DNA of 64,000 bases from Fimenecus sp045545735 (GTDB lineage Bacteria > Bacillota > Clostridia > Oscillospirales > Acutalibacteraceae), in contig JAZQBM010000001.1 in assembly GCA_045545735.1 (NCBI GenBank), positions 186,001-250,000 on the forward strand. Reading direction: 5' to 3'. The notes beneath the pieces were generated by a model. The model had not been told where the DNA came from. It was given only the letters and a program-made list of their open reading frames with translations, and ran no database searches. This document shows, piece by piece, positions 35,951 through 42,916 of this stretch (positions within the stretch are counted from its first letter, which is position 1; every line of letters begins with the position of its first letter). The position numbers were made by a program, and so were the translations under genes.

Positions 35951-36931
35951 TTAGTTATTATCGCTTTTTATGTTAGCAAGAGGATTTGCTTCTGATGCTT
36001 TTTTGAGTTGTTCATCAATAATGTGAGTGTAAATTTCAGTTGTACCTAAATTTTCATGGCCAAGAATATCTTTAAGTACCAATACATCAACGTTTCCATG
36101 TTGATACATAAGAGTTGCAGCTGTGTGACGCAATTTATGTACCGAATAACCTTCAAGACCGCATTTTTCAAGATATGAATAAACAATATGTTGAACGGTT
36201 TTTGGACTGATACGCTTGTTTCTACTACTTAAAAACAACGCATTTCTATCGGTTGCGGCAACACCGTCAACAGGACGAACAGCCATATAGTGAGCAAATG
36301 CATCAAGACACGCGTCGTTTAGATAAATAGTACGTTCCTTGTTACCTTTACCGGTAACTCGCAAGGTGTGGTCATCTCGAATATCATTATAATTAAGACT
36401 GACAAGTTCTGATAATCGTAAACCACAGTTCAAAAAGAATACAAGAATGCAATAGTCACGTTCTTTATACTTACCATCAACAGATTTGAGTAGTTTAATA
36501 CTTTGTTCTAGAGTTAAATATTTTGGAAGTGATTTTTTTAGTCTTGGCGAATCAAGTACTTCCATTGGATTATCTGTAATAATCTGTTTTTGCTTTTCAA
36601 GGTATTTAAAGAATGTACGAAGACAAGATACTTTTCTTGCTCTTGCAGCTTCTTGATTATCTCTTTCATTTTTACAATATGAAAGGAACGCATAAGCATC
36701 GTTTAAAGTTACGCTTCTTACAAAATCTTCATCAATGTCAAGTATGTCAATATCTTCAAACTCAATAGAAGAGGGGACAAGCCCACGATAATACTTAAGA
36801 AATTTAAAGAAAAGTCTTAAATCTGACGAATATTCATCAATAGTCAAAGTAGATTTATTCTTAATAACATCAAGATAAATCAAAAAGTCCTTAATAATTA
36901 ATGGTAAGCCAATGTAATTAATTTTTTTCAT
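35951..36931 (-). CDS. XerC/XerD-type tyrosine recombinase
   Basis: A 326-residue tyrosine recombinase with an N-terminal SAM-like core-binding domain (about 8-115) and a catalytic domain. All active-site residues can be read: Arg in GLRLSEL, Lys in GKGNKER, HKLRH (H-x-x-R), His in LGHENLGTTE and Tyr in IYTH. It is about 30 residues longer than standard XerD (about 296). It could be the chromosome-dimer resolvase (nearby SpoIIM-like and ftsK genes favour this) or a dedicated recombinase. GGGTGATG precedes the start, right after a perfect 15-bp palindrome; no other gene lies within 690 bp upstream. Confidence 0.9.
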   Translation of the reverse strand: MKKINYIGLPLIIKDFLIYLDVIKNKSTLTIDEYSSDLRLFFKFLKYYRGLVPSSIEFEDIDILDIDEDFVRSVTLNDAYAFLSYCKNERDNQEAARARKVSCLRTFFKYLEKQKQIITDNPMEVLDSPRLKKSLPKYLTLEQSIKLLKSVDGKYKERDYCILVFFLNCGLRLSELVSLNYNDIRDDHTLRVTGKGNKERTIYLNDACLDAFAHYMAVRPVDGVAATDRNALFLSSRNKRISPKTVQHIVYSYLEKCGLEGYSVHKLRHTAATLMYQHGNVDVLVLKDILGHENLGTTEIYTHIIDEQLKKASEANPLANIKSDNN

Positions 36932-36941
36932 AACATCACCC

Positions 36942-36956
36942 GTGAAACCGTTTCAC
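36942..36956. promoter_or_regulatory. Perfect 15-bp palindrome before the recombinase start
   Basis: GTGAAAC-C-GTTTCAC, seven-base arms around one base, 11 bases from the start codon and next to the Shine-Dalgarno. It could be an operator (TGAAA..TTTCA with central CGG resembles odd-spaced LacI-family sites) or an RNA hairpin near the ribosome-binding site. Confidence 0.6.
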
Positions 36957-37435
36957 ATATTAGATTTTTTTGTATATAGATTTCAGTTGTATTATGACTG
37001 AATATTAATTTTTAGTTAATAGGTAGCCTTAATAACTTTGCTTTAATCATAATTCCCAATAAGTTAATTGTAAAATAATGATTTGGATTTTACAGTTCAT
37101 TAAAATCAAACAGAATTCAATCAGTTATTTAGCTTAATATAATAATACATTAAAATCAGTAAAAATTAAAGAAAAAATGCAATTTTTTTAAAAATAAAAT
37201 TCGATAGAAAATTTTTAAACGATGCAGAGTTCATTTAGAAAAAAATTATCGGATTATAATTTCTGAAAATAAAATAAATAATTTAAAATAAAAATAATAA
37301 TTTAAATTAATTTGTATATGAACTAATAATTTATAATAATTAAATTTATTATAAGTAATTATGGATTATAAAGCCAAAAATAGTTAAATTCGCTTAAACA
37401 GTACTTCCTGACCATAAAACATCCATATTTCCCGT

Positions 37436-37490
37436 ATTTTGTATAATTTTTCTTCCCCTACTTGATACAAAATATTTATTTTGTATAATT
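37436..37490. repeat. ATTTTGTATAATT repeat cluster
   Basis: Direct copies at 37436-37448 and 37478-37490 plus an inverted copy ATACAAAAT at 37465-37473; the last two form an inverted repeat with an AT-rich centre. It overlaps both promoters and could be an operator array. Confidence 0.6.
37462..37489 (+). promoter_or_regulatory. Predicted plus-strand promoter in the AT-rich region
   Basis: TTGATA (37462-37467), 16-bp spacer, TATAAT (37484-37489). It points toward the 3' end of the glycosylase-HD gene and would make an antisense or short non-coding RNA. Confidence 0.45.
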
Positions 37491-37516
37491 ATATATTAAG
37501 TTTTCAACATTGTCAA
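37488..37516 (-). promoter_or_regulatory. Consensus sigma-A promoter facing the recombinase
   Basis: Minus strand TTGACA (37516-37511), 17-bp spacer, TATAAT (37493-37488): fully consensus. Its -10 overlaps the plus-strand -10 by two bases. Confidence 0.7.
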
Positions 37517-37537
37517 CAAAAATTTTAGTTTTCAACA
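37501..37537. repeat. Nine-base repeats TT(T/G)TCAACA overlapping the -35
   Basis: TTTTCAACA (37501-37509), TTGTCAACA (37510-37518) in perfect tandem, and TTTTCAACA (37529-37537). Each matches seven of nine bases of the DnaA box TTATCCACA. They cover the -35 of the minus-strand promoter. Confidence 0.6.
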
Positions 37538-37573
37538 AATAGTCAGTTTTATATAATCCCCTTATAATTCGAA

Positions 37574-37617
37574 TAAAAATACCATAAGCACACGATTTAT
37601 CAAATGCTTATGGTATT
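37574..37617 (-). terminator. Terminator of the glycosylase-HD gene
   Basis: AATACCATAAGCA (37617-37605, minus) pairs perfectly with TGCTTATGGTATT (37590-37578) followed by T's. A 13-bp stem with a 14-base loop. Confidence 0.85.
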
Positions 37618-37621
37618 AAAC

Positions 37622-38728
37622 TTATTTAATATTATTTACTTTTAAGTATTTTGTTTTAAATTTTTCTTTATCATTTATAAGATTTGTAATTTCGTTTCTG
37701 AACTGAATATATTCTTCGTCGATTACATAATGCTTTGCATAACCATTTAAACCGTATTTCTGCATTGTATGTTCATATGCACGTTCGAGCATTTGCTCAA
37801 TTGTAGACTCCGGATTATGTTTTAATGTGTATGCATGAGTTCTTTTTAAAAATTTGTTTACATCAGTTGAACGGTCAGCAGAAGAAATAATTTTACCATA
37901 ATTGCTACGAGGAATGCTTGTAGAAGACGCTCTATGGTCTTCTATCCCCTCTTTAATGATAATTCGCTGTTCTTCAGTAAAAAACTTTTTCATATCATCA
38001 TTTTCATAAAAAATCTGTGCAGATAGTTTTTCATGATTTTTCTTATCAATATGATGACCTATATCGTGAAAAGCTGCAGCAGTATATAACATATTTAAAT
38101 CAATGTTTTCAAACTGTTTAGCAAAGCGAAAACAACGGTCAATTACATAGTTTATGTGTTTAATTCCATGACCACTATCATTTTTTAAATATTTAGGAAG
38201 AATATTTGTTTCTATATAACTTTTTAATTCAGCGTTTAATGAGTCATTTATATATTCTTTTGTTATTTCCCAAGCAGTTATAAGTCTTTCTAATCCCCAC
38301 CCAGCATTTGCTGGTGAAGTTGACGGCAGACAGGTTACCTCTCTATTTACACTATCACGAATGAACTTATTATAATATTTTTCTGCAGTTTTGCCGTTTA
38401 CAAAGATTTGTTTTATGTCAGCATTATCAAGAATTTTTGTTAAATCATTTGGAACAACATTTTTAATTGAACTGTCAGAACTGCCTGTAATATCGCAAGA
38501 TGCAATAACATCCCACAAAGCAATGTTATTTGATAATAAAAAGTTCTTTTTTTCGTCAATAGTTATAGGCGTTTCTTGTCCCAGAACTGTTGAAATGACT
38601 TTCCAGAATCTGTTTTGCGGATGACCATAGAAAAACATCTGCTCTCGAGATTTAACAGACGGAAAACTACCAAGAATAAGTATTTTTGAATTTTTATCAT
38701 ATAAAGGTGGAAATGGATGTTGTGGCAT
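37622..38728 (-). CDS. Fusion: hypoxanthine (deoxyinosine)-DNA glycosylase + HD-domain hydrolase
   Basis: A 368-residue two-domain protein. Residues 1-165 match the uracil-DNA-glycosylase-fold hypoxanthine-DNA glycosylases: LGSFPSVKSREQMFFYGHPQ with NRFW, then LPSTSPANAGW. Residues about 180-300 are an HD phosphohydrolase with HGIKH, AAAFHDIGHH, a later EDHR and ADRS, so the metal residues H..HD..D appear intact. The glycosylase would remove hypoxanthine arising from adenine deamination; the HD part could act on a nucleotide or a repair intermediate. AGGGGAG precedes the ATG. The domains are read in one open frame of high quality with no internal ribosome-binding site noticed. Confidence 0.85.
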   Translation of the reverse strand: MPQHPFPPLYDKNSKILILGSFPSVKSREQMFFYGHPQNRFWKVISTVLGQETPITIDEKKNFLLSNNIALWDVIASCDITGSSDSSIKNVVPNDLTKILDNADIKQIFVNGKTAEKYYNKFIRDSVNREVTCLPSTSPANAGWGLERLITAWEITKEYINDSLNAELKSYIETNILPKYLKNDSGHGIKHINYVIDRCFRFAKQFENIDLNMLYTAAAFHDIGHHIDKKNHEKLSAQIFYENDDMKKFFTEEQRIIIKEGIEDHRASSTSIPRSNYGKIISSADRSTDVNKFLKRTHAYTLKHNPESTIEQMLERAYEHTMQKYGLNGYAKHYVIDEEYIQFRNEITNLINDKEKFKTKYLKVNNIK

Positions 38729-38756
38729 ATTTTTCTCCCCTAACTTATATTACCGT

Positions 38757-39713
38757 CTAAACTCTGCAATACATTTCTTGTGCTTTGGGAATAAAGCCAA
38801 GTTTTTCGTACAATTTTATTGCTTTTGGATTATTTGCAAGAACATCAAGATTTATAAAACTGCAGCCTTGTTCTTTTGCCCAATCTTTTGCAGAGTTCAT
38901 TAGAGCAGTCCCAAATCCTTTGTTACGGTGTTTTTCAGTTACAATTAAGTCCATTATATAACAATGTTTGCCCGAAACAATAAATGAAAAATCTGGTCTT
39001 TGTTTTACTTGAAGTAAAATAAAACCAACAACTTTACCTTCATTTTCATAAATAAGAATGTCAGAATTATCATTAGATATTGTATTCTCTATAAATTCTG
39101 CACTTTGGTCACCTTCTTTTATAAAGTCAGGTATTAGTTTAGACATTTCTATGAATTGTTCACGGTATAATTTCAATATTGAAGTTATATCGTTGAGTGT
39201 TGCTTTTCTAATCATATTATTACACCCCAATAGTTTTATATAGTTATCTGCTTCTTCTCTCGACTTAAAAATTACAACTTGTTTTTCAGATTTGTATTTG
39301 TCAATTAATTCATAAATATATGGCAGTGTTTTTTCAGAAAATTCTTCGATAAACGTCTTAAATACAGGGTCTAATTCTGTTTCTACCCAAGGCATATCAT
39401 ATCTGCCTTTACCAATTCGTTCAGTTGCACCTTGAACACAAACATCTGTCGGCAAGTCAAAAAGAAAAACTGTGTCACATTCTTTTAGTCGCATTTCAAT
39501 GGTTCTTTTGTAATTGCCGTCAATTATCCATTGAGATGTGGCGAAAATTTCAGCTATTCTTTCGTCAAATTCTTCTCTTGGAATATGCGTTTTGTCAGGC
39601 TTGTGCCATATAGCATCAAGATAATATAACGGTAAGCCTGTACTTTTATTCAATTTTTCAGCAAAAGTTGTTTTACCCGAACCGGGACAACCTATTACAA
39701 TAGCTTTTTTCAT
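38757..39713 (-). CDS. Fusion: nucleotide-kinase-like P-loop protein + GNAT acetyltransferase
   Basis: A 318-residue protein. Residues 1-165 are a P-loop nucleotide-kinase-like domain of the group annotated as DNA topology modulation/FlaR-like or shikimate-/adenylate-kinase-like: IVIGCPGSGKTTFAEKL, YYLDAIWHKPD, WIIDGNYKRT. Residues 167-318 are a GNAT N-acetyltransferase: IRKATLND start, acetyl-CoA loop EKHRNKGFGTALM, C-terminal NPKAIKLYEKLGF. ATG 39713 begins at the P-loop strand; the frame extends to 39752 without a better signal. At the junction GGGGTG (39228-39223) and ATG (39215-39213) look like a complete start of a separate GNAT gene. Substrates unknown. Confidence 0.8.
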   Translation of the reverse strand: MKKAIVIGCPGSGKTTFAEKLNKSTGLPLYYLDAIWHKPDKTHIPREEFDERIAEIFATSQWIIDGNYKRTIEMRLKECDTVFLFDLPTDVCVQGATERIGKGRYDMPWVETELDPVFKTFIEEFSEKTLPYIYELIDKYKSEKQVVIFKSREEADNYIKLLGCNNMIRKATLNDITSILKLYREQFIEMSKLIPDFIKEGDQSAEFIENTISNDNSDILIYENEGKVVGFILLQVKQRPDFSFIVSGKHCYIMDLIVTEKHRNKGFGTALMNSAKDWAKEQGCSFINLDVLANNPKAIKLYEKLGFIPKAQEMYCRV

Positions 39714-39725
39714 AATAATTACCAA

Positions 39726-39761
39726 AAATAAATATGGCATCTCCATATACAAAGAGATGCC
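39726..39761 (-). terminator. Terminator of the small membrane protein gene
   Basis: GGCATCTC (39761-39754, minus) pairs with GAGATGCC (39743-39736), followed by ATATTTATTTTT. It separates the fusion-protein unit from the radA side. Confidence 0.78.
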
Positions 39762-39773
39762 TGAAAAGAAATA

Positions 39774-39962
39774 TTATTTTGCTATCTTTTTAACAACAAA
39801 ATCTATGCCTTTTTCTGCAGTTTTTGCGAGTTTTTCAGGTGACTTTTTCTTCTTTTCTTTTAATGGCTGACCATATTTCTTTGTCATTTTAGTCGCTTTT
39901 GCGAGAACTATTCCCATTGTAGTTGCTGCACCCAAGTATGCGATAAAATATCCCTTTTTCAT
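39774..39962 (-). CDS. Small membrane protein, 62 residues
   Basis: Unrecognised. MKKGYFIAYLGAATTMGIVL start forms one membrane segment (about 4-22), followed by a very basic Lys-rich tail. ATG 39962 is chosen because GGTGAT lies six bases upstream, in the last codons of the preceding gene, whose stop ends one base earlier. The tight linkage suggests translation coupled to the upstream gene. YtxH-like small proteins look similar, but the evidence is weak. Confidence 0.6.
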   Translation of the reverse strand: MKKGYFIAYLGAATTMGIVLAKATKMTKKYGQPLKEKKKKSPEKLAKTAEKGIDFVVKKIAK

Positions 39963-39963
39963 T

Positions 39964-40719
39964 TTAATCACCATCTGTTTCCATAATTGGAATAATACTT
40001 CCTATATCTGTTAAAGGTTTTCCTTTAATATCAATATAATTTACACCATTATCATACAGGAATTTTTTGATTTTGTCAAAGTCTGAATGTAATGATAAAT
40101 CTCCATTAAATAGTAATGTTTTTTTATCTATTAATCCACAGCATCCACCAATAAACCCGTAGCAGTATTTATTTATGTGTACGCTCCCCTTTTCTACAAG
40201 TAATGATTTTATATTATCATACTGTGAAACTGCGTTATAAATTGAAATATCGTCAGTTATGATGGTGTTTCTTTTACAAATACAAACAGAACATTTTGAA
40301 TAACCTTGTTTTACATCAATAATCGGTTTTTTAGGCAATAAATCTATTATTTCTTTTGTCAAAATCGACTTATTACAGATAATATAATCACCAATATCTG
40401 CAAAATTCAGCAAACAATCATTAGGATATGGCGATTTTATATTCTCTATGATTATTCTTTTCCCGCTATTATTTCCTATAAAATTGCAAAGTTCAGTTTG
40501 ATTTTTATCTGCTAAAAATGTTGATTTCCCTACACAATTCGCAAGAATATCGGCGTGACGGCTTACAGGAGTGTCTAAAAGTGGATTTTCAGTAACATTC
40601 ACGACTTTTATAGCCAATTCGTCAAAAACGCTTTTAAGGGCATTGTCGTCAATATTTGCAAATGCTGTTGTAACTTTGTTTTCTGGAAGATTAGGATTTT
40701 CTAAAAATCTTTCATTCAA
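39964..40719 (-). CDS. Uncharacterised protein, possible GME-fold (DUF6873-like)
   Basis: A 251-residue soluble protein. It has PVSRHADILANCVG near residue 50, a Cys-rich VKQGYSKCSVCIC near 140, GFIGGCCGLI near 190, FNGDLSLHSDF and a C-terminal GKPLTDIGSIIPI. The order of HADI, Cys and G-rich segments recalls guanidino-modifying-enzyme (amidinotransferase) folds, and I think it is the family called DUF6873, but I cannot confirm it. Start is TTG 40719 overlapping the radA stop (TTGA) with GAGGCG upstream. Location after radA gives no functional hint. Confidence 0.6.
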   Translation of the reverse strand: MNERFLENPNLPENKVTTAFANIDDNALKSVFDELAIKVVNVTENPLLDTPVSRHADILANCVGKSTFLADKNQTELCNFIGNNSGKRIIIENIKSPYPNDCLLNFADIGDYIICNKSILTKEIIDLLPKKPIIDVKQGYSKCSVCICKRNTIITDDISIYNAVSQYDNIKSLLVEKGSVHINKYCYGFIGGCCGLIDKKTLLFNGDLSLHSDFDKIKKFLYDNGVNYIDIKGKPLTDIGSIIPIMETDGD

Positions 40720-42089
40720 TTTATAATCGCCTCAAATGCTTGTCTTATATTTTTTGCAGGAACAATTTCAATTTCCTTAAAAAGATATTTAGGAAGTTTT
40801 GAGTAGTTGTGATATGGGACTACACACTTTTCAAAACCAAGTTTTGCAGCCTCTTTAATTCTCTGTTCACAGCAATTTACTGCACGTATCTCCCCTGCTA
40901 AACCAATTTCACCAAATGCAAGAGTATTTTCAGGTACTACAACGTCTTTAAGGCTAGAAACAATAGCAAGTGCGATTGACAAGTCTGCTGCAGTTTCATC
41001 AATACGTAATCCGCCAATAACATTTGTATAGCAATCCATATTTCCAAGGAAATAGCCGCAACGTTTTTCAAGTACAGCTATAAGCATAGCCATTCTACCA
41101 TAGTCAATGCCAGTTGCCATTCTTCTTGGGTTTCCAAATCCGCTTGGAGTCACAAGACTTTGAACTTCAGCTAAAATCGGTCTTGAGCCCTCCATTAAAC
41201 AAGCAACGCAAGTGCCTGATACATTTTGTGGTTTACCTGAAATCAACATCATAGAAGGATTTTCAACCTCGCAAAGACCGTTATCAAGCATCTCAAAAAC
41301 GCCAATTTCGTTAGTTGAGCCATAACGGTTTTTAACTGCTCTTAAAATTCGATATGAGGTATTTCGGTCACCCTCGAAATATAGAACACAGTCAACAATA
41401 TGTTCAAGAACCTTTGGTCCGGCAATGTTACCATCTTTATTAACGTGACCTACAAGAAAAATCGGAATATTTGACGCTTTTGCAGTTCTTGTAAAAAGGT
41501 TTGTTGATTCACGCACTTGCGTAACGCTACCCGGCGAAGAATTAAGTTCACTAATTTCCATTGTCTGAATTGAGTCAATTATTACAATATCAGGTTTTTC
41601 GGACTGAATGTATTCACTTATGTACTGTGCATCAGTTTCACAGAGCACCGAAAGATTTTCAGTTGATACTGAAAGTCGTGACGCACGAAGTTTAATCTGA
41701 TGTGCAGACTCTTCGCCTGATACATATAAAATCTTTAATCCCTCACCTAAGTATTCACAAATCTGTAAAAGGATTGTTGATTTACCGATACCCGGGTCAC
41801 CGCTTAAAAGGACAACTGAACCTTTTACAAGACCACCGCCAAGTACGCGATTTAATTCTTTAAGTCCTGTATTGTATCTGTGACCTGTGTCAGCAGTAAT
41901 CTGTGCTAGCGGATATGCTCTACCGCGATTTGAGCCAACAAGACTTCTTTTACCAGTTTCTTTAATGACGCTTTTCATTTCTTCATTAAGAGTGTTCCAC
42001 TCGTTACAATTTGGACATTGACCGAGCCAACGTGGCGTTTCATAACCACATTCGCTACAAATATATACTGATTTAGACTTCTGAGCCAT
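40716..42089 (-). CDS. radA: DNA repair protein RadA
   Basis: A 457-residue RecA-like branch-migration helicase. Zinc finger CSECGYETPRWLGQCPNC at the N terminus, Walker A GDPGIGKST near 95, the RadA signature KNRYGSTNEIG near 250 and a C-terminal Lon-protease-like domain (GGLRIDETAADLSIALAI). GGAGG precedes the ATG, which lies in the last codons of cwlD (17-bp overlap). Confidence 0.96.
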   Translation of the reverse strand: MAQKSKSVYICSECGYETPRWLGQCPNCNEWNTLNEEMKSVIKETGKRSLVGSNRGRAYPLAQITADTGHRYNTGLKELNRVLGGGLVKGSVVLLSGDPGIGKSTILLQICEYLGEGLKILYVSGEESAHQIKLRASRLSVSTENLSVLCETDAQYISEYIQSEKPDIVIIDSIQTMEISELNSSPGSVTQVRESTNLFTRTAKASNIPIFLVGHVNKDGNIAGPKVLEHIVDCVLYFEGDRNTSYRILRAVKNRYGSTNEIGVFEMLDNGLCEVENPSMMLISGKPQNVSGTCVACLMEGSRPILAEVQSLVTPSGFGNPRRMATGIDYGRMAMLIAVLEKRCGYFLGNMDCYTNVIGGLRIDETAADLSIALAIVSSLKDVVVPENTLAFGEIGLAGEIRAVNCCEQRIKEAAKLGFEKCVVPYHNYSKLPKYLFKEIEIVPAKNIRQAFEAIIN

Positions 42090-42789
42090 TTTGGACCTCC
42101 GAAATATTATAATTTATTATTCCTGTTGCAATTGATAATGCCATATTATTTTGATATATGCCATCTTTCAATTGACTTAATTCGTTTTGATTTGAAACAA
42201 ATCCGCATTCAACCATTACTGCAGGTTTTGTTGCATTGTATAACACATAAATGTCGGTACCTGACTTCTTGATATGTCGCTTATTTTCAGGCTGTAATTG
42301 GCTTGAAACCGCATTTTGAATAAATTGAGCAATTTCCTTGCTTTCATCAAAATTCGCTGAATAGAAGGTTTGAGCACCCCAAATGCGACTATCACTGTAC
42401 TTGTTTTGATGAATACTTAAATAAATGCAATTTTTATACAAATTCATAGTATCAGTACGATTATGAATATCAGAAACTTTTCGCTCACGGATTGTATCAC
42501 CTAACGTATGAATTGCAGTATCAGTTGTACGTATTAAGTGTGTTTGATAGCCAAATATTGACAGTAAATCATTTAATTTCAACGAAATTTGCAAATTAAT
42601 ATCTTTTTCATAAGTGCCATCAATTCCTACTGCTCCACCATCTTCACCGCCATGACCTGCATCAATAATAATTACAGGCAGGTTATCAACAGAAATTGTA
42701 TTTGAAGACACAATTTGAATTTGACACAAAAGTACAGATGTAACGCAAACAACGGTGGCAAGAATTAACGCAATTAACGACTTTTTCAC
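42073..42789 (-). CDS. cwlD: N-acetylmuramoyl-L-alanine amidase, CwlD-like
   Basis: A 238-residue Amidase_3 zinc enzyme with an N-terminal signal anchor (about 3-25). Zinc ligands: IDAGHGGEDGGA (His), the Glu in GTYEKDINLQ, LSIHQN (His), and the catalytic Glu in AVMVECGFVSN. Size and genome type fit CwlD, which with PdaA forms the muramic-delta-lactam of spore cortex. GTG 42789 with GGGGTGAT upstream is chosen over the frame start at 42828. A small hairpin covers part of this ribosome-binding site. It partly overlaps radA. Confidence 0.88.
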   Translation of the reverse strand: MKKSLIALILATVVCVTSVLLCQIQIVSSNTISVDNLPVIIIDAGHGGEDGGAVGIDGTYEKDINLQISLKLNDLLSIFGYQTHLIRTTDTAIHTLGDTIRERKVSDIHNRTDTMNLYKNCIYLSIHQNKYSDSRIWGAQTFYSANFDESKEIAQFIQNAVSSQLQPENKRHIKKSGTDIYVLYNATKPAVMVECGFVSNQNELSQLKDGIYQNNMALSIATGIINYNISEVQNGSEV

Positions 42790-42797
42790 AAAATCAC

Positions 42798-42814
42798 CCC
42801 ATAAAATATATGGG
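42798..42814 (-). promoter_or_regulatory. Hairpin covering the cwlD ribosome-binding site
   Basis: CCCATA (42814-42809) and TATGGG (42803-42798) on the minus strand form a six-bp stem with a five-base loop; the GGG is part of GGGGTGAT. It could lower cwlD translation, or be incidental. Confidence 0.4.
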
Positions 42815-42832
42815 AATAAAATTAACAATATT

Positions 42833-42861
42833 ATTTTACATTATGAGTTATGATTTTACAA
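42833..42861 (-). promoter_or_regulatory. Predicted promoter of cwlD-radA
   Basis: Minus strand TTGTAA (42861-42856), 17-bp spacer, TAAAAT (42838-42833), just past the tsf terminator. Resembles sigma-A; a sporulation promoter could also exist. Confidence 0.5.
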
Positions 42862-42900
42862 GTAAAAAAATAAAGCGTACAGCATAAACTGTACGCTTTT
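42862..42900 (-). terminator. Terminator of rpsB-tsf
   Basis: AAAGCGTACAG (42899-42889) pairs perfectly with CTGTACGCTTT (42882-42872), followed on the minus strand by A then a run of T's. Confidence 0.88.
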
Positions 42901-42916
42901 AAGGACTATTATGAAA

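Larger units (their letters stand above)
36932..37621. other. 690-bp AT-rich intergenic region upstream of the recombinase
   Basis: No reading frame of convincing quality is present. The left 480 bases (36960-37430) are extremely A/T-rich. The right part holds overlapping opposed promoters, two sets of short repeats and the terminator of the next gene. If the minus-strand promoter at 37488-37516 drives the recombinase, the mRNA would have an untranslated leader of about 550 nt. Direct copies of CATTAAAATCA at 37098-37108 and 37148-37158 and TGTAAAAT/ATTTTACA (37069-37094) are the only other structure seen. Confidence 0.7.

Noticed and set aside
36942..36956. Catabolite-response element for CcpA
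   Set aside because: One base shorter than the 14-base cre pattern; kept only as an unassigned palindrome.
37260..37280. CodY-like box (ATTTTCAGAAA) in the AT-rich region
   Set aside because: Matches about 12 of 15 positions, which is expected by chance in DNA this A/T-rich.
37395..37430. Ten-codon leader peptide on the minus strand (MDVLWSGSTV)
   Set aside because: Poor Shine-Dalgarno, no hairpin or repeat of regulatory codons; likely chance.
36932..37621. Possible dif site for the nearby Xer recombinase
   Set aside because: ACTTCCT at about 37402 matches the left half of the Firmicutes dif, but no TTATGTAAACT-like right half follows.
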